A stretch of DNA of 64,000 bases from Chryseobacterium sp. Bi04 (GCF_918698085.1 NZ_CAKKLP010000012.1:89757-153756); one strand, 5' to 3'; counted from the stretch's first letter, positions 41,230 through 50,405 are shown. The notes: generated from the sequence alone by a model not told the origin. Numbers and translations: made by a program.

Positions 41230-42498
41230 ATGAAAAAGCATATTCTAATCGTCGGAGGAGGATTTGCCGGCATCAATCTTATCAAATCTCTTAAAAATGA
41301 TAAAAGATTCAGAATTACACTGGTAGACAAGAATAATTATCATTTTTTTCCGCCATTGATCTATCAGGTAGCTACTTCATTTATAGAAGCATCCAATATC
41401 AGCTACCCTTTCAGAAAATTATTTTCAGAGAATAAGCATGTAAAATTTCACATGGGAAGCCTGATTAAAGTAGACCCTGAAAATAAAACAATAGAAACGG
41501 AAACAGGAAATCTCAGCTATGATTATCTGGTACTGGCATTGGGAACAGAATCTAATTTTTTCGGAATGGAAAATGTACAGAAATGTGCACTGCCGATGAA
41601 AAGTATTGAAGAGGCGCTGTACCTTAGGAATCATATATTGCTGACACTGGAAGAGGCTGCCCGAAATAAGGATATAAAACAGGCTGAAAAGCTGCAGAAT
41701 ATTGTTATTGCAGGAGGAGGCCCTACCGGGGTAGAACTCGCTGGAATGCTGGCAGAAATGGGCCGGTATATTGCTCAAAAAGAATATCCTGAAATCAAGA
41801 TAAGTCTTTCCAGTATCTATCTGATTGACGCTTTACCTACCCTTCTTTCTCCTATGAGCCAGCTGGCTCAAAAAACAGCTTATGAAAAGCTGACAGAACT
41901 GGGCGTGAAGATTCTTCTGAACGTTTCTGTAAAAGATTATGTAGATTCCCAGGTTATTTTAAGTGATGGAAAATCCATTGCAACGGAAACCCTTATCTGG
42001 ACATCCGGGGTGATAGGCCGGGAAATTGACGGACTGCCTGAAGCCAGTGTAGGAAAAGGCAGACGCCTGCTGGTAGATGCCTACAATAAAGTAGAACAAA
42101 CAGAAAATATATATGCTATAGGAGATATTTGTCTTATGCTTTCTGAAGAAAAATTTCCAAAAGGACATCCTCAGCTTGCGCAGGTTGCCATCCAGCAGGG
42201 GAAAAATCTGGCAGCTAATTTTAAACGGATAGAAGATGGTAAAGTTCTTGAACCTTTTTATTACAATGATAAAGGCAGTATGGCTATCATCTCAAAATAT
42301 AACGCTGTAGTGGATCTTCCGAAGAATTCCTTCAACGGATTTTTAGCATGGCTTACCTGGCTTTTTATCCATATCATCCCTCTTGTAGGGTTCAGAAGTA
42401 AAATACAGCTGGCCTTAGACTGGTTCCGTTTATTTATTACCAATAATCCGTCTATCAGACTTATACTTTTTCCTAAAAGAAATACAGGAAACGGATAG
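41230..42498 (+). CDS. ndh: NADH dehydrogenase type 2-like flavoprotein
   Basis: A single-subunit, non-pumping NADH:quinone oxidoreductase at the inner membrane face. First Rossmann motif GGGFAGINLIKSL (FAD), second GGGPTGVELAGMLAEM (NADH), and YAIGDICL near the end. The C-terminal stretch (FLAWLTWLFIHIIPLVGFRS) is the usual membrane-attaching helix. I start at the ATG at 41230 (MKKHILIVGGGFAG), which puts the Rossmann strand at the terminus as in the family; an upstream TTG or GTG start would add 17 residues. 422 residues is normal. An SDR follows after 48 nt. Confidence 0.9.
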   Translation: MKKHILIVGGGFAGINLIKSLKNDKRFRITLVDKNNYHFFPPLIYQVATSFIEASNISYPFRKLFSENKHVKFHMGSLIKVDPENKTIETETGNLSYDYLVLALGTESNFFGMENVQKCALPMKSIEEALYLRNHILLTLEEAARNKDIKQAEKLQNIVIAGGGPTGVELAGMLAEMGRYIAQKEYPEIKISLSSIYLIDALPTLLSPMSQLAQKTAYEKLTELGVKILLNVSVKDYVDSQVILSDGKSIATETLIWTSGVIGREIDGLPEASVGKGRRLLVDAYNKVEQTENIYAIGDICLMLSEEKFPKGHPQLAQVAIQQGKNLAANFKRIEDGKVLEPFYYNDKGSMAIISKYNAVVDLPKNSFNGFLAWLTWLFIHIIPLVGFRSKIQLALDWFRLFITNNPSIRLILFPKRNTGNG

Positions 42499-42546
42499 CA
42501 GAACAGCTTATAAAGTATATTTCAAATCACAATTAAATCTATCATT

Positions 42547-43536
42547 ATGAAAAATTCTAGAAAACCTCCATTTTTTGGTGAAACGGTTGTCATTACAGGA
42601 GCCTCCAGCGGAGTTGGTAAGGCTGTGGCAGAGGCATTTGCTCAGCAGGGAGCAGATCTTGTTTTAGCTGCAAGGGGTGAAGAGGGCCTTAACAAGACAG
42701 CAGAAGTATGTAGGAAGTTAGGAGCCACGGTTATTGCTGTACCCACTGATACTTCCGTAGCCGAAGAAGTGCAGCATCTGGTAGATCAGGCTCTTCAATT
42801 TAGCGGTAAGATTGATTACTGGGTGAATAATGCAGGTGTTTTGGCTTTCGGTAAATTTGAGAAGATCCCTGTGGAAGTAACGGATCAGATTGTAAAAACA
42901 AATTTGTTGGGATATATGCATTCGGCACATGCTGTGCTTCCGGTCTTTAAACGCCAGAAAAGAGGTGTTTTACTGAATAATATTTCAATCGGAGGATGGA
43001 TGCCTGCTCCATACGGAACAGCATATACTGCTTCAAAATTCGGAGTTCGCGGTATGGTGGAGACCCTTCAGGGGGAAGTGTCAGACTATCCCAATATTCA
43101 TATCTGTGCCTTATATCCGGGATTTCAGAAGTCATCGGGAATAGATCATGCTGCCAATTATTCAGGAATAAAACTGAGTACGCCCCCTCCTTCATTTGAT
43201 CCGCGTAAGCTTGCAGATTCCATTGTAAAGGCAGCTAAGAATCCCCAGGAAGCTATATATCCAGACTGGTCTGCTGTTGTATTTAAAAATATGTATGAAA
43301 TATTTCCGGGGCTCATCAGGTATATTTCTTCTGCGGGAATGCGCGCGGTGATGAAGAAAGCCAATAAAGATGAGAAAGGAAGCGGAAATGTACTGGAACC
43401 TTCCAAAGGAAATACGGGAATAGATGGCAAAAAACAGATTTCTGTTTCTCCAAAAATGATAACCTATATGGGAGCCGGGGCGGTCATTATTGTTGCCGCA
43501 GGATTATTGTTTTCAGGAAAACTAAGGAAAATATAA
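42547..43536 (+). CDS. SDR-family oxidoreductase with C-terminal membrane anchor
   Basis: A 329-residue short-chain dehydrogenase with VVITGASSGVGKAVAEA, NNAGVLAFGKF, Ser in NNISIGGWM and the YTASKFGVRG Tyr/Lys pair. Residues about 300-320 form a hydrophobic helix (MGAGAVIIVAAGLLFSG), so the enzyme is tail-anchored to the membrane, unlike the soluble SDR at 32428. The substrate is unknown. It is probably cotranscribed with the NDH-2-like gene. Confidence 0.88.
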   Translation: MKNSRKPPFFGETVVITGASSGVGKAVAEAFAQQGADLVLAARGEEGLNKTAEVCRKLGATVIAVPTDTSVAEEVQHLVDQALQFSGKIDYWVNNAGVLAFGKFEKIPVEVTDQIVKTNLLGYMHSAHAVLPVFKRQKRGVLLNNISIGGWMPAPYGTAYTASKFGVRGMVETLQGEVSDYPNIHICALYPGFQKSSGIDHAANYSGIKLSTPPPSFDPRKLADSIVKAAKNPQEAIYPDWSAVVFKNMYEIFPGLIRYISSAGMRAVMKKANKDEKGSGNVLEPSKGNTGIDGKKQISVSPKMITYMGAGAVIIVAAGLLFSGKLRKI

Positions 43537-43591
43537 TATTCAAAGAATTTTAGAAATTTTTAATAGTTGGGCTTTCTTATTTGATTCTTAA

Positions 43592-43683
43592 AGATGTAAA
43601 GGTTTGGTAAGATAATCATCAGCCCCCACCTTCAATTTTATTATCCAGTGCGTTTTTGGCAAAAATGATAATAACGCTATCCA
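43592..43683 (-). pseudogene. Fossil fragment of the OmpR-type regulator gene
   Basis: The 92 bp match 39691-39789 of the regulator gene in the same orientation, with one 8-nt deletion and a few substitutions (by eye). It covers codons around the receiver domain's end (LGADDYLTKPF region) and has no start or full domain. The rest of the gene-free stretch 43,537-43,893 is very AT-rich (over 80% by impression at 43,690-43,870). Confidence 0.85.
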
Positions 43684-43864
43684 TAGACAAATGTAATTTA
43701 CTCAAAATAAATAATTTACATTAAAAATTAATTTAATTAATTATCATGTATGTAAAATTATTAATTTATTTGATTTTTGTATAGAAAATAATATTCTCAA
43801 TGCAAATATGTCAAAAACAATAGTAAATTAATATTCTATTCATAGATTTATTATGAATATGTAT

Positions 43865-43872
43865 TATTTTTG
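43865..43872 (+). promoter_or_regulatory. -7 element TATTTTTG of the phosphatase-fold lipoprotein gene
   Basis: A TAnnTTTG match 21 nt before the ATG at 43894, in an AT-rich region. No clear -33 TTTG. Confidence 0.4.
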
Positions 43873-43893
43873 CTAAAATAAAAAACATTTATT

Positions 43894-45261
43894 ATGAAAA
43901 ATAAATTATGTACTGCATTCTATGCAATACTGATGCTTTGTTTCACTTCCTGCACAGATTCTGAGCTCGGTTCTACCTCTTCTTCAAATACAGAAGATAC
44001 TTCAAATGCCAGTAATAGACAAACATCTATTGGAGAATATTCTTTTAGCATTATGCAATTGAATATATGGCTTGAAGGAACAAAAGTACCCAATGGTTAT
44101 GATGCAATTGTTAATGAAATTGCTGCACGTGAACCGGATTTTGTCACATTATCAGAAGTTGGTACAAATACTAACTTTAATACTCGTATCCTGGCTTCTT
44201 TAAAACAGAAAGGGAAAATCTACTATTCATTCAATAGTAATGATACTACTGTTTTAAGTAAATACCCAATTAAGGAATATTCAAAGTTTAGCAGATATGA
44301 TCGTATCGTAACCGAAATAATTGCTGGAAATGAAATAGCAGTTTATTCCGGGCATTTACATTATAAAAATTATGCAGCTTACTACCCAAGAGGATATGAT
44401 CCTAATACTTTCACCAAATTATCTACTCCCATTACTGATCCTGTTACAATCTTACAGGAAAATGACGCATCTAATAGGCCCAGAGAAATACAGGATTTTA
44501 TAACAACTTCCAAAAACGATATTGCAAGTGGCAGAACGGTAATATTAGGAGGAGATTTTAACGAGCCATCCTATCTCGATTGGACAAATGCCGCTAAAAA
44601 TTTATATGACCACCGAGGAGCAGTTGTACCATGGAGTACAACTGCTACCCTTTCTAAAGCTAATTTTAAGGATAGTTATAGAGTATTATATCCAAACGAA
44701 ATAGATTATCCAGGATTTACATGGCCAGCACAGGCATCATGGACTCCTAGTTCTGATGAACGTGACAGAATTGATTATATTTTCTATTATGATGATTCCA
44801 GAACAACAGTGAAAGACAGCTATATTGTAGGTCCGAAAAATACAGTTGTTAAAAATATTTCTATTCCGGAGGCTTCAAAAGATAAATTTTCAGAACCTGT
44901 AGGAGCTTGGCCTACAGATCATAAAGGAGTATTGACTGTTTTTACTGCAAAGATAAAAGATACAGCTCTTCCTAAGATAACCCTGAATAACACCAGTTAT
45001 AAACTGAATGAAGATATTAATATTACCTATACCAATGGTTCTACAGATCCTAAGGCCTGGATTGGTATTTACAAACAGGGAATAATTCCTGGACAAAATA
45101 CAAGTGTCAACTACTCAACTAAATGGGGATATACAAATGGGCAGACCAATGGTACACTTAATTTTAAATTAAGTACTCCCGGTAATTATTTTGTTGCCTA
45201 TTTTAAAGATAATGGATATAATGAAATTGCCCAAAGAGTTTATTTTACTAGTAATAATTAA
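43894..45261 (+). CDS. Endonuclease/exonuclease/phosphatase-fold lipoprotein
   Basis: A 455-residue lipoprotein (MKNKLCTAFYAILMLCFTSC, lipobox Cys20) with an EEP catalytic domain: Asn in IMQLNIWLEG, Glu in VTLSEVG, the GGDFNEPS Asp-x-Asn pair and Asp-His in WPTDHKGV. Such domains are nucleases, phosphodiesterases or sphingomyelinase/inositol-phosphatase-like enzymes. Residues about 360-455 form a beta-rich module (DPKAWIGIYKQG..GYTNGQTNG) that resembles SKICH-like domains. A surface-exposed phosphodiesterase is the best reading; phospholipid head groups are possible substrates given the glycerophosphodiesterase locus 3.6 kb downstream, but that link is inference. Confidence 0.82.
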   Translation: MKNKLCTAFYAILMLCFTSCTDSELGSTSSSNTEDTSNASNRQTSIGEYSFSIMQLNIWLEGTKVPNGYDAIVNEIAAREPDFVTLSEVGTNTNFNTRILASLKQKGKIYYSFNSNDTTVLSKYPIKEYSKFSRYDRIVTEIIAGNEIAVYSGHLHYKNYAAYYPRGYDPNTFTKLSTPITDPVTILQENDASNRPREIQDFITTSKNDIASGRTVILGGDFNEPSYLDWTNAAKNLYDHRGAVVPWSTTATLSKANFKDSYRVLYPNEIDYPGFTWPAQASWTPSSDERDRIDYIFYYDDSRTTVKDSYIVGPKNTVVKNISIPEASKDKFSEPVGAWPTDHKGVLTVFTAKIKDTALPKITLNNTSYKLNEDINITYTNGSTDPKAWIGIYKQGIIPGQNTSVNYSTKWGYTNGQTNGTLNFKLSTPGNYFVAYFKDNGYNEIAQRVYFTSNN

Positions 45262-45510
45262 ATCTTCATGTATTTGAAATTTTTGTATGAATAACAAGGA
45301 TGAAGTTTTTTTATTTTAAGCTTTTATTTTAGCCTCCCTAATATGATTTCAGTCAATTTAAATGATAGTGTATAATAAAATTAACATAGAAGGAAAAATC
45401 AAATATGTAAATCCTAAGCCTGTTATTATTTTCTAAACATTCTTAGCTTTCTATTGATTCTTAATGTCTAGATACACTATGTAACTTAAAAGAAGATGAC
45501 CTTAGTGATT

Positions 45511-45540
45511 TTTGTAAGATATTTCATAAATTTACATTTC
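45511..45540 (+). promoter_or_regulatory. Candidate promoter of the ClC gene
   Basis: TTTG at 45511 and TACATTTC at 45533 with an 18-nt spacer, one base off the TAnnTTTG -7 box and close to the usual 19-21 spacing, 38 nt before the GTG start. The remainder of 45,262-45,577 is AT-rich and shows nothing else. Confidence 0.4.
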
Positions 45541-45577
45541 TGTATCAAATTGATAGCAGTATTAAAATTCTTCCCAG

Positions 45578-47425
45578 GTGAAAATTCACAACAAAAAAAA
45601 ATACTTAAGCTTCCTTAAATTTAAAAGAGATTTCCAAAAATACGGATTAGAAAAGGCACGCAGTTATGAGCTTATTCTGCATTGGCTGAACAACAGATTG
45701 AGCAGGAATCAGTTTCTTGTACTTTCCGGAATCCTTGTAGGATGTACTGCCGGTCTTGCAGGTGTCATTCTGAAAACTTTAGTACACGATATCCATAATT
45801 TCATCACCACTAAAGTTCATTTCGAATATCAGATATTATTTTATATTGTCTTTCCTTTTTTAGGAATTGTATTGACGACAATGATTGTTCTTACTTTGTT
45901 TAAAGGGCAGGACCGGAAAGGAATTGGCGCTATTCTTTATGAAATTGCCCAAAACTCCAGTATTGTGGCCTCTGTAAAAATGTATTCACAGGTAATACAG
46001 AGTGCTATTACTGTTGGGCTGGGAGGTTCTGCAGGACTGGAGAGCCCTATAGCTGTTACCGGAGCCGCCATCGGTTCCAACTATGCCCAGACCTACAGAC
46101 TCAGCTATAAAGAGCGTACTTTATTGCTGGCTGCCGGTGCTACGGCGGGGATTGCCTCTGCATTCAATGCTCCTATTGCAGGGATCATGTTTGCCTTTGA
46201 AATTCTGCTGACCGGTGTAGTTTTTACAGACTTTATCCCTCTGGTTGTTGCTGCAGTCTGTGGAAGCCTTTTATCAAGAATTTTACTGCAGGAAGATGTT
46301 CTTTTCAGATTTTATACCAGAGAGCCTTTCAACTATAAAAATGTACCTTATTACTTTATTTTGGGAATTGTAACCGGATTATATGCCCGCTATTTTGTAA
46401 TTATTTCTCAAAAAGTAGAACATTTTATAAAAGGTCTTCAGCTTTCAAGAATGCGTAAGGCCATGTTTGGAGGAGCTGTCCTTTCACTGTTGTGTGTGCT
46501 GTTTCCTCCTCTGTTTGGAGAGGGATATGAGACGGTAAAAGCTTTTACCAATGGAAATACGTATTCTATTATTGAAAACAGTTTTTTCAGATATTTTGAG
46601 ATCGGTGAGTGGACTATTATTATATTTCTGGTTTTGGTATTGCTTTTAAAAGCTTTTGCAACCTCCTTTACGATCTTCAGTGGCGGAAATGGTGGAAATT
46701 TTGCTCCATCCCTTTTTGCTGGGGGTACTTTAGGTTATTTATTTGCCCTGGTCTGTCAGCATATCGGATTTACAGATGTACCGGTAACCAACCTTGTCCT
46801 TGTAGGAATGGCTGGAGCCATGAGTGGTGTATTATATGCTCCGCTTACTGCTATATTTCTGATTGCAGAATCCAGTTTTGGATACGATCTGTTTATTCCA
46901 CTGATGATTGCTTCTGTAATATCTTATCTTATTGCCAAATGGTTTTCTCCTATTTCTCCGGAATTAAAATCTCTTGCCGATGAAGGTAAAATATTCACAA
47001 ATAAGCATGATAAAAACCTTCTTTTTGCATTGAAAACAGATGATTTTATTGATAAATACTCACAGACCATCAATGAGAATGCATCTATCACAAATTTGTT
47101 TGAACTGGTAAAAAACGGAGATAAAAATATCTTTGCCGTAGTAGATGATCAGCGAAAACTGAAAGGAATTCTTACATTAGATGATATAAGACCCTATCTT
47201 TTTAACAAAGAAATTGATCCTTCCCAACTGATTGTCCAGGTAATGAAAGCACCGCCAGCTATACTCCACCGTGAAAATAAACCGCTGGAAATTCTTCAGA
47301 TCTTTGATGATACAGGAGTATGGAATCTTCCGGTAGTCAGCGGGAATAATGACTTTATCGGGTTTATATCAAAATCTTCAATTCTGATGAGCTACAGACA
47401 ATTATTAAAAGAATACTCTGACTAA
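45578..47425 (+). CDS. ClC-type chloride channel/transporter with CBS domains
   Basis: A 615-residue inner-membrane anion transporter. GLGGSAGLESPIAV holds the gating Glu155, so it is probably a Cl-/H+ exchanger or gated channel; the Ser-containing selectivity segment and the late GGNGGNFAPSLFAGG (GxFxP motif) are intact, followed by AGAMSGVLYAPLTAIFLIAE. After the last membrane helix (about 460), two CBS domains occupy about 475-615 (FAVVDDQRKLKGILTLDDIR and WNLPVVSGNNDFIGFISKSS), which often sense nucleotides. The start is GTG at 45578; no ATG precedes the conserved part in frame. Confidence 0.93.
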   Translation: MKIHNKKKYLSFLKFKRDFQKYGLEKARSYELILHWLNNRLSRNQFLVLSGILVGCTAGLAGVILKTLVHDIHNFITTKVHFEYQILFYIVFPFLGIVLTTMIVLTLFKGQDRKGIGAILYEIAQNSSIVASVKMYSQVIQSAITVGLGGSAGLESPIAVTGAAIGSNYAQTYRLSYKERTLLLAAGATAGIASAFNAPIAGIMFAFEILLTGVVFTDFIPLVVAAVCGSLLSRILLQEDVLFRFYTREPFNYKNVPYYFILGIVTGLYARYFVIISQKVEHFIKGLQLSRMRKAMFGGAVLSLLCVLFPPLFGEGYETVKAFTNGNTYSIIENSFFRYFEIGEWTIIIFLVLVLLLKAFATSFTIFSGGNGGNFAPSLFAGGTLGYLFALVCQHIGFTDVPVTNLVLVGMAGAMSGVLYAPLTAIFLIAESSFGYDLFIPLMIASVISYLIAKWFSPISPELKSLADEGKIFTNKHDKNLLFALKTDDFIDKYSQTINENASITNLFELVKNGDKNIFAVVDDQRKLKGILTLDDIRPYLFNKEIDPSQLIVQVMKAPPAILHRENKPLEILQIFDDTGVWNLPVVSGNNDFIGFISKSSILMSYRQLLKEYSD

Positions 47426-47497
47426 CAGATACTATTTAACACTACAAATTTCAGCTGCTTATACTATCCTGATATTACAATTGAAAGGCTGAGAATT

Positions 47498-47543
47498 CCC
47501 CTCCTCTGGAGGGGTGGCAAATCAAAGATTTGACGGGGTGGTT
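47498..47543. repeat. GC-rich intergenic hairpin repeat
   Basis: CCCCTCC-TCT-GGAGGGG (47498-47514) is a perfect hairpin of high GC in an AT-rich setting; CAAATC-AAA-GATTTG (47518-47532) is a second. The segment ends GACGGGGTGGTT. It resembles a recurrent non-coding element I associate with Chryseobacterium-type genomes; only one copy is in the window. Confidence 0.5.
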
Positions 47544-47562
47544 ATAAAAAGAATTTCCATTT

Positions 47563-47604
47563 ATAAAAAGCAATCCGTTCAAAACTGAACGGATTGCTTT
47601 TTAT
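47563..47604. terminator. Bidirectional terminator between ClC and aldo/keto reductase genes
   Basis: A 19-bp perfect inverted repeat, ATAAAAAGCAATCCGTTCA with its complement and a 4-nt loop, with A/T-runs on both sides. It serves both convergent genes. Confidence 0.9.
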
Positions 47605-47625
47605 AGTGAATGATGATCATTACAC

Positions 47626-48570
47626 CTAATTACTAGCCTTGTTAAGCAGGTCTATATCTTCCTGATCTAAAACAAGTTTTGGAGCATTAAACAGGGTTTC
47701 AAGCTGTGATGCACTGGTAGCACTTACAATAGGAGCTGTAATCAATGGATTAGCCAGCAACCAGGCCAGAGCCACAGTACTTTGAGGAGTATGATGCTTC
47801 TCGCCCACCTGATCCAATGCTTTTAAAACTTCAAGACCTTTGGCATTCATGTATTTTCGTACGCCTTCCCCTCTGGCACTTTTTGCAAAATCAGCTTCAT
47901 CACGGTATTTTCCTGTTAAGAAACCGGCGGCCAGAGACCAATATGGAAAAACACTCAGATCAAATTCTTCTACCAAAGGTGCATAATTTTTTTCAAAACC
48001 TTCCCTTTCCATCAGGTTATAATGAGGCTGTAAGGCAACATATTTAGGAAGATTATGCTTTTCTGCAGCTTCAAAAGAGGCTTTTAAACGCTCTGGGGAA
48101 AGATTGGAGGCTGCAATATAACGTACTTTTCCTGCCTTAATGATCTCGTCATAAGCAGAAAGTGTTTCTTCTACCGGAGTAATGTTATCGTCAAAATGCG
48201 TATAATAAATGTCTATGTGGTCAGTCTGAAGTCTTTGCAGAGATTCATCCACTGATCGTAAAATATGTTTTTTGCTGATATCAAAACCATGTTCTTTTGT
48301 TTCAGAACCTACTTTAGTTGCCAGAACAATATCCTTGCGGCTGGAACGGCTTTTCATCCACTTTCCGATGATCTCTTCGGACTGTCCTCCTCTGCCGTTT
48401 ACCCACCATGAATAGGTATCTGCCGTATCTATAAAATTGAATCCTGCTTCCGTAAAGCGGTCTAATATATCAAAAGATTGTTGTTCGTCCAGCGTCCATC
48501 CAAAAACATTCCCACCAAAATTGACAGGTGCTACTGCCAGATCGGTATTTTTGATCTTTCTTTTTTCCAT
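47626..48570 (-). CDS. Aldo/keto reductase
   Basis: A 314-residue AKR with NFIDTADTYSWW (catalytic Asp and Tyr), Lys in VLATKVGSET and His in IDIYYTHFDD, all expected tetrad positions. The GGQSEEIIGKWMK segment is typical of the YghZ/AKR11-13-like group. No signal peptide. Monocistronic, with a shared terminator downstream. The physiological aldehyde or ketone is unknown. Confidence 0.9.
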   Translation of the reverse strand: MEKRKIKNTDLAVAPVNFGGNVFGWTLDEQQSFDILDRFTEAGFNFIDTADTYSWWVNGRGGQSEEIIGKWMKSRSSRKDIVLATKVGSETKEHGFDISKKHILRSVDESLQRLQTDHIDIYYTHFDDNITPVEETLSAYDEIIKAGKVRYIAASNLSPERLKASFEAAEKHNLPKYVALQPHYNLMEREGFEKNYAPLVEEFDLSVFPYWSLAAGFLTGKYRDEADFAKSARGEGVRKYMNAKGLEVLKALDQVGEKHHTPQSTVALAWLLANPLITAPIVSATSASQLETLFNAPKLVLDQEDIDLLNKASN

Positions 48571-48883
48571 AAAATGATTTGTTATTACAAAGTATTAAGT
48601 GACATCTAAGGTAAGGAATAAAGGCAAAAAGAGGGATTCAAAATAACCATACAGTCCATAGTTATTATAAATAGAAATTGTTATTCACTTTAGATTATTG
48701 ATGTCTCTAATAAATATTTCACTTTTTATATCATGTAATATGGTGATTTTCTTCAATTACAAAATAGTTTATTATATTTTTCTTATTAAGCACCTAATTG
48801 CCTGATTTTATCAAATATGCTTAAAAATTAATATATCTTTAAACAGTTTAAAAATCTTTTTAGATAGTTTTATGGCCATATAA
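48571..48883. other. Gene-free divergent region
   Basis: 313 bp, very AT-rich, between the divergent aldo/keto reductase and ECF sigma genes. I see no convincing TAnnTTTG box, hairpin or coding frame in it; the sigma-gene promoter must lie here but cannot be named. Confidence 0.5.
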
Positions 48884-49381
48884 ATGCATCAAAAATTTGT
48901 CCTACTAATGGAACAATTCAAAAAAATATATTCTGAATATAAACATAGAGTTTATTTCTTTGTTAAGAAATATGTTCAAAAAGAAGAGGATATAGAAGAT
49001 ATTGTCCAGGAAATTTTTATACATGTTTGGAAGTATAGGGATAAAGCTGCCCAAATTCCTATGGAAGCTATCATTTTTAAAACCTGTAAACAGGAGGTTT
49101 CTAATTTTTATCGTAAAAATAAATTATTATTTACTTTTTCTGAAAAAGAAATCATTACAGAAGAAGAGGAAACTCTCGATGAAAACAGCCATGAAGAACT
49201 GATTTCAAAGGTTAAGCGTCTTTTAGAAAAACTGCCTCAGAAAACCCGGGAATTATTTATTCAACATACAATTAAAAACATCAGTTATTCTCAATTGGCT
49301 AGAGAAAATAACCTGTCAAAAACAGCTGTCAGCAAACAAATACATAAGGCTCTAAGCTTTCTGAGAGGCAATCTGCATTAA
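48884..49381 (+). CDS. ECF-family RNA polymerase sigma factor
   Basis: A 165-residue sigma factor of the Bacteroidota Sus/FecI type. Region 2: EYKHRVYFFVKKYVQKEEDIEDIVQEIFIHVW; region 4: LEKLPQKTRELFIQ, then ISYSQLARENNLSKTAVSKQ with a helix-turn-helix. The start could be Met1 (48884) or Met9 (48908, MEQFKKIYSEY). It is followed by its FecR-type anti-sigma factor and a SusC protein with an STN domain, so it should be released by ligand-bound SusC through FecR and then activate its own operon. Confidence 0.92.
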   Translation: MHQKFVLLMEQFKKIYSEYKHRVYFFVKKYVQKEEDIEDIVQEIFIHVWKYRDKAAQIPMEAIIFKTCKQEVSNFYRKNKLLFTFSEKEIITEEEETLDENSHEELISKVKRLLEKLPQKTRELFIQHTIKNISYSQLARENNLSKTAVSKQIHKALSFLRGNLH

Positions 49382-49498
49382 TTTACCATTATTATTTAAT
49401 ATGAACAAATTGTTAAATCCTGATTTTTAGGGTGAACGATTTGGCATTTCTGTGTATTTGCTAAAAAATGGTTTGAATGAAATCATAATGTATGCTGT

Positions 49499-50320
49499 AT
49501 GAGTTTAGAAAAAAAATTTGCAGAAACCTGGAAAGCAGTTTCCGAGGAACAAAATAAAATAGATGCCACTACAGACCGAAGAATCTGGAAAAGTATCAAT
49601 ATAAAATTCAGGAAAAAAAGAAATATAAAAAAACTGTATTGGGCAGCAGCTATTCTTGTCCCCTTTTTTATTTTTTTAATGATGGATGAGAATTTTCAAA
49701 AAACGGCCATACAGCATAAACAAAAATATGTTTATGAAAGTTTTGAAGCTTCAAAAATTCTCAGATTATCTGATGGAAGTATCATCAAACTGATGCCATA
49801 CAGCAAGTTGACTCTCAGTAAAAATTTTGGAGATAAAGACAGGGAAATCATCTTTACAGGACAAGGAGATTTTAGCATTGCTAAAGATAAAACAAAACCT
49901 TTCAGAATTAATGCCGGAGATTTTCATATACAGGTTTTGGGAACTCATTTCTTTTTAGACCAAAAATCTAAAGAAAAGAAAGTAGAATTATTTGAAGGAA
50001 AAGTAAAAGTAGAACACTTAGGGAAAATCACTTATTTACTGTCCAAAGAAATCTGGATCAGTAATAATAAGAATTCTGATTACCATTATTACAAAGCGGA
50101 GAAACAAATGAACTTCACATTCAATGATTCAGCATATTCAGAGGTGATTAAGCAACTGGAAGACATCTATAATGTAAAAATATCTTATCCTGATCAATAT
50201 AGAAGCCGAACAGTAAGTGGTTCATTTACAGGAAACCTTAATGATATTCTCTCAATAATCAGCTATCCGTTTAATCTAAAAGTGAAAAAAATAAATGAAA
50301 CAGAAATACTATTAAAATAA
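49499..50320 (+). CDS. FecR-type anti-sigma factor
   Basis: A 273-residue single-pass inner-membrane protein: cytoplasmic N-terminus (1-45) that would hold the sigma factor, one helix (about 48-62, LYWAAAILVPFFIFLM), then the periplasmic FecR domain (LRLSDGSIIKLMPYSKLTL, REIIFTGQGDFSIA, FHIQVLGTHFFL, KVELFEGKVKVE) and a C-terminal DUF4974-like STN-interacting region (EVIKQLEDIYNVKISYPD). It lies 117 nt after the sigma gene and 85 nt before SusC. Confidence 0.92.
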   Translation: MSLEKKFAETWKAVSEEQNKIDATTDRRIWKSINIKFRKKRNIKKLYWAAAILVPFFIFLMMDENFQKTAIQHKQKYVYESFEASKILRLSDGSIIKLMPYSKLTLSKNFGDKDREIIFTGQGDFSIAKDKTKPFRINAGDFHIQVLGTHFFLDQKSKEKKVELFEGKVKVEHLGKITYLLSKEIWISNNKNSDYHYYKAEKQMNFTFNDSAYSEVIKQLEDIYNVKISYPDQYRSRTVSGSFTGNLNDILSIISYPFNLKVKKINETEILLK

Positions 50321-50324
50321 AGAA

Positions 50325-50350
50325 GCATCGATAATGGGGGTTATCGATGC
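50325..50350 (+). promoter_or_regulatory. Hairpin between fecR and susC
   Basis: GCATCGATAA-TGGGGG-TTATCGATGC is a perfect 10-bp inverted repeat 4 nt after the FecR stop. It lacks a following T-run, so it is more likely an mRNA-processing or partial-termination element that sets the ratio of SusC/SusD to FecR than a full terminator. Confidence 0.6.
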
Positions 50351-50405
50351 AGATTTAATCAACTTAAAAACCTGTAGAAAGTTTAAAAATTAATATGGCA
50401 AATTT

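Noticed and set aside
43690..43870. Replication origin or plasmid feature in the very AT-rich stretch
   Set aside because: No DnaA-box cluster, iterons or replication gene is present; the composition alone is not evidence.
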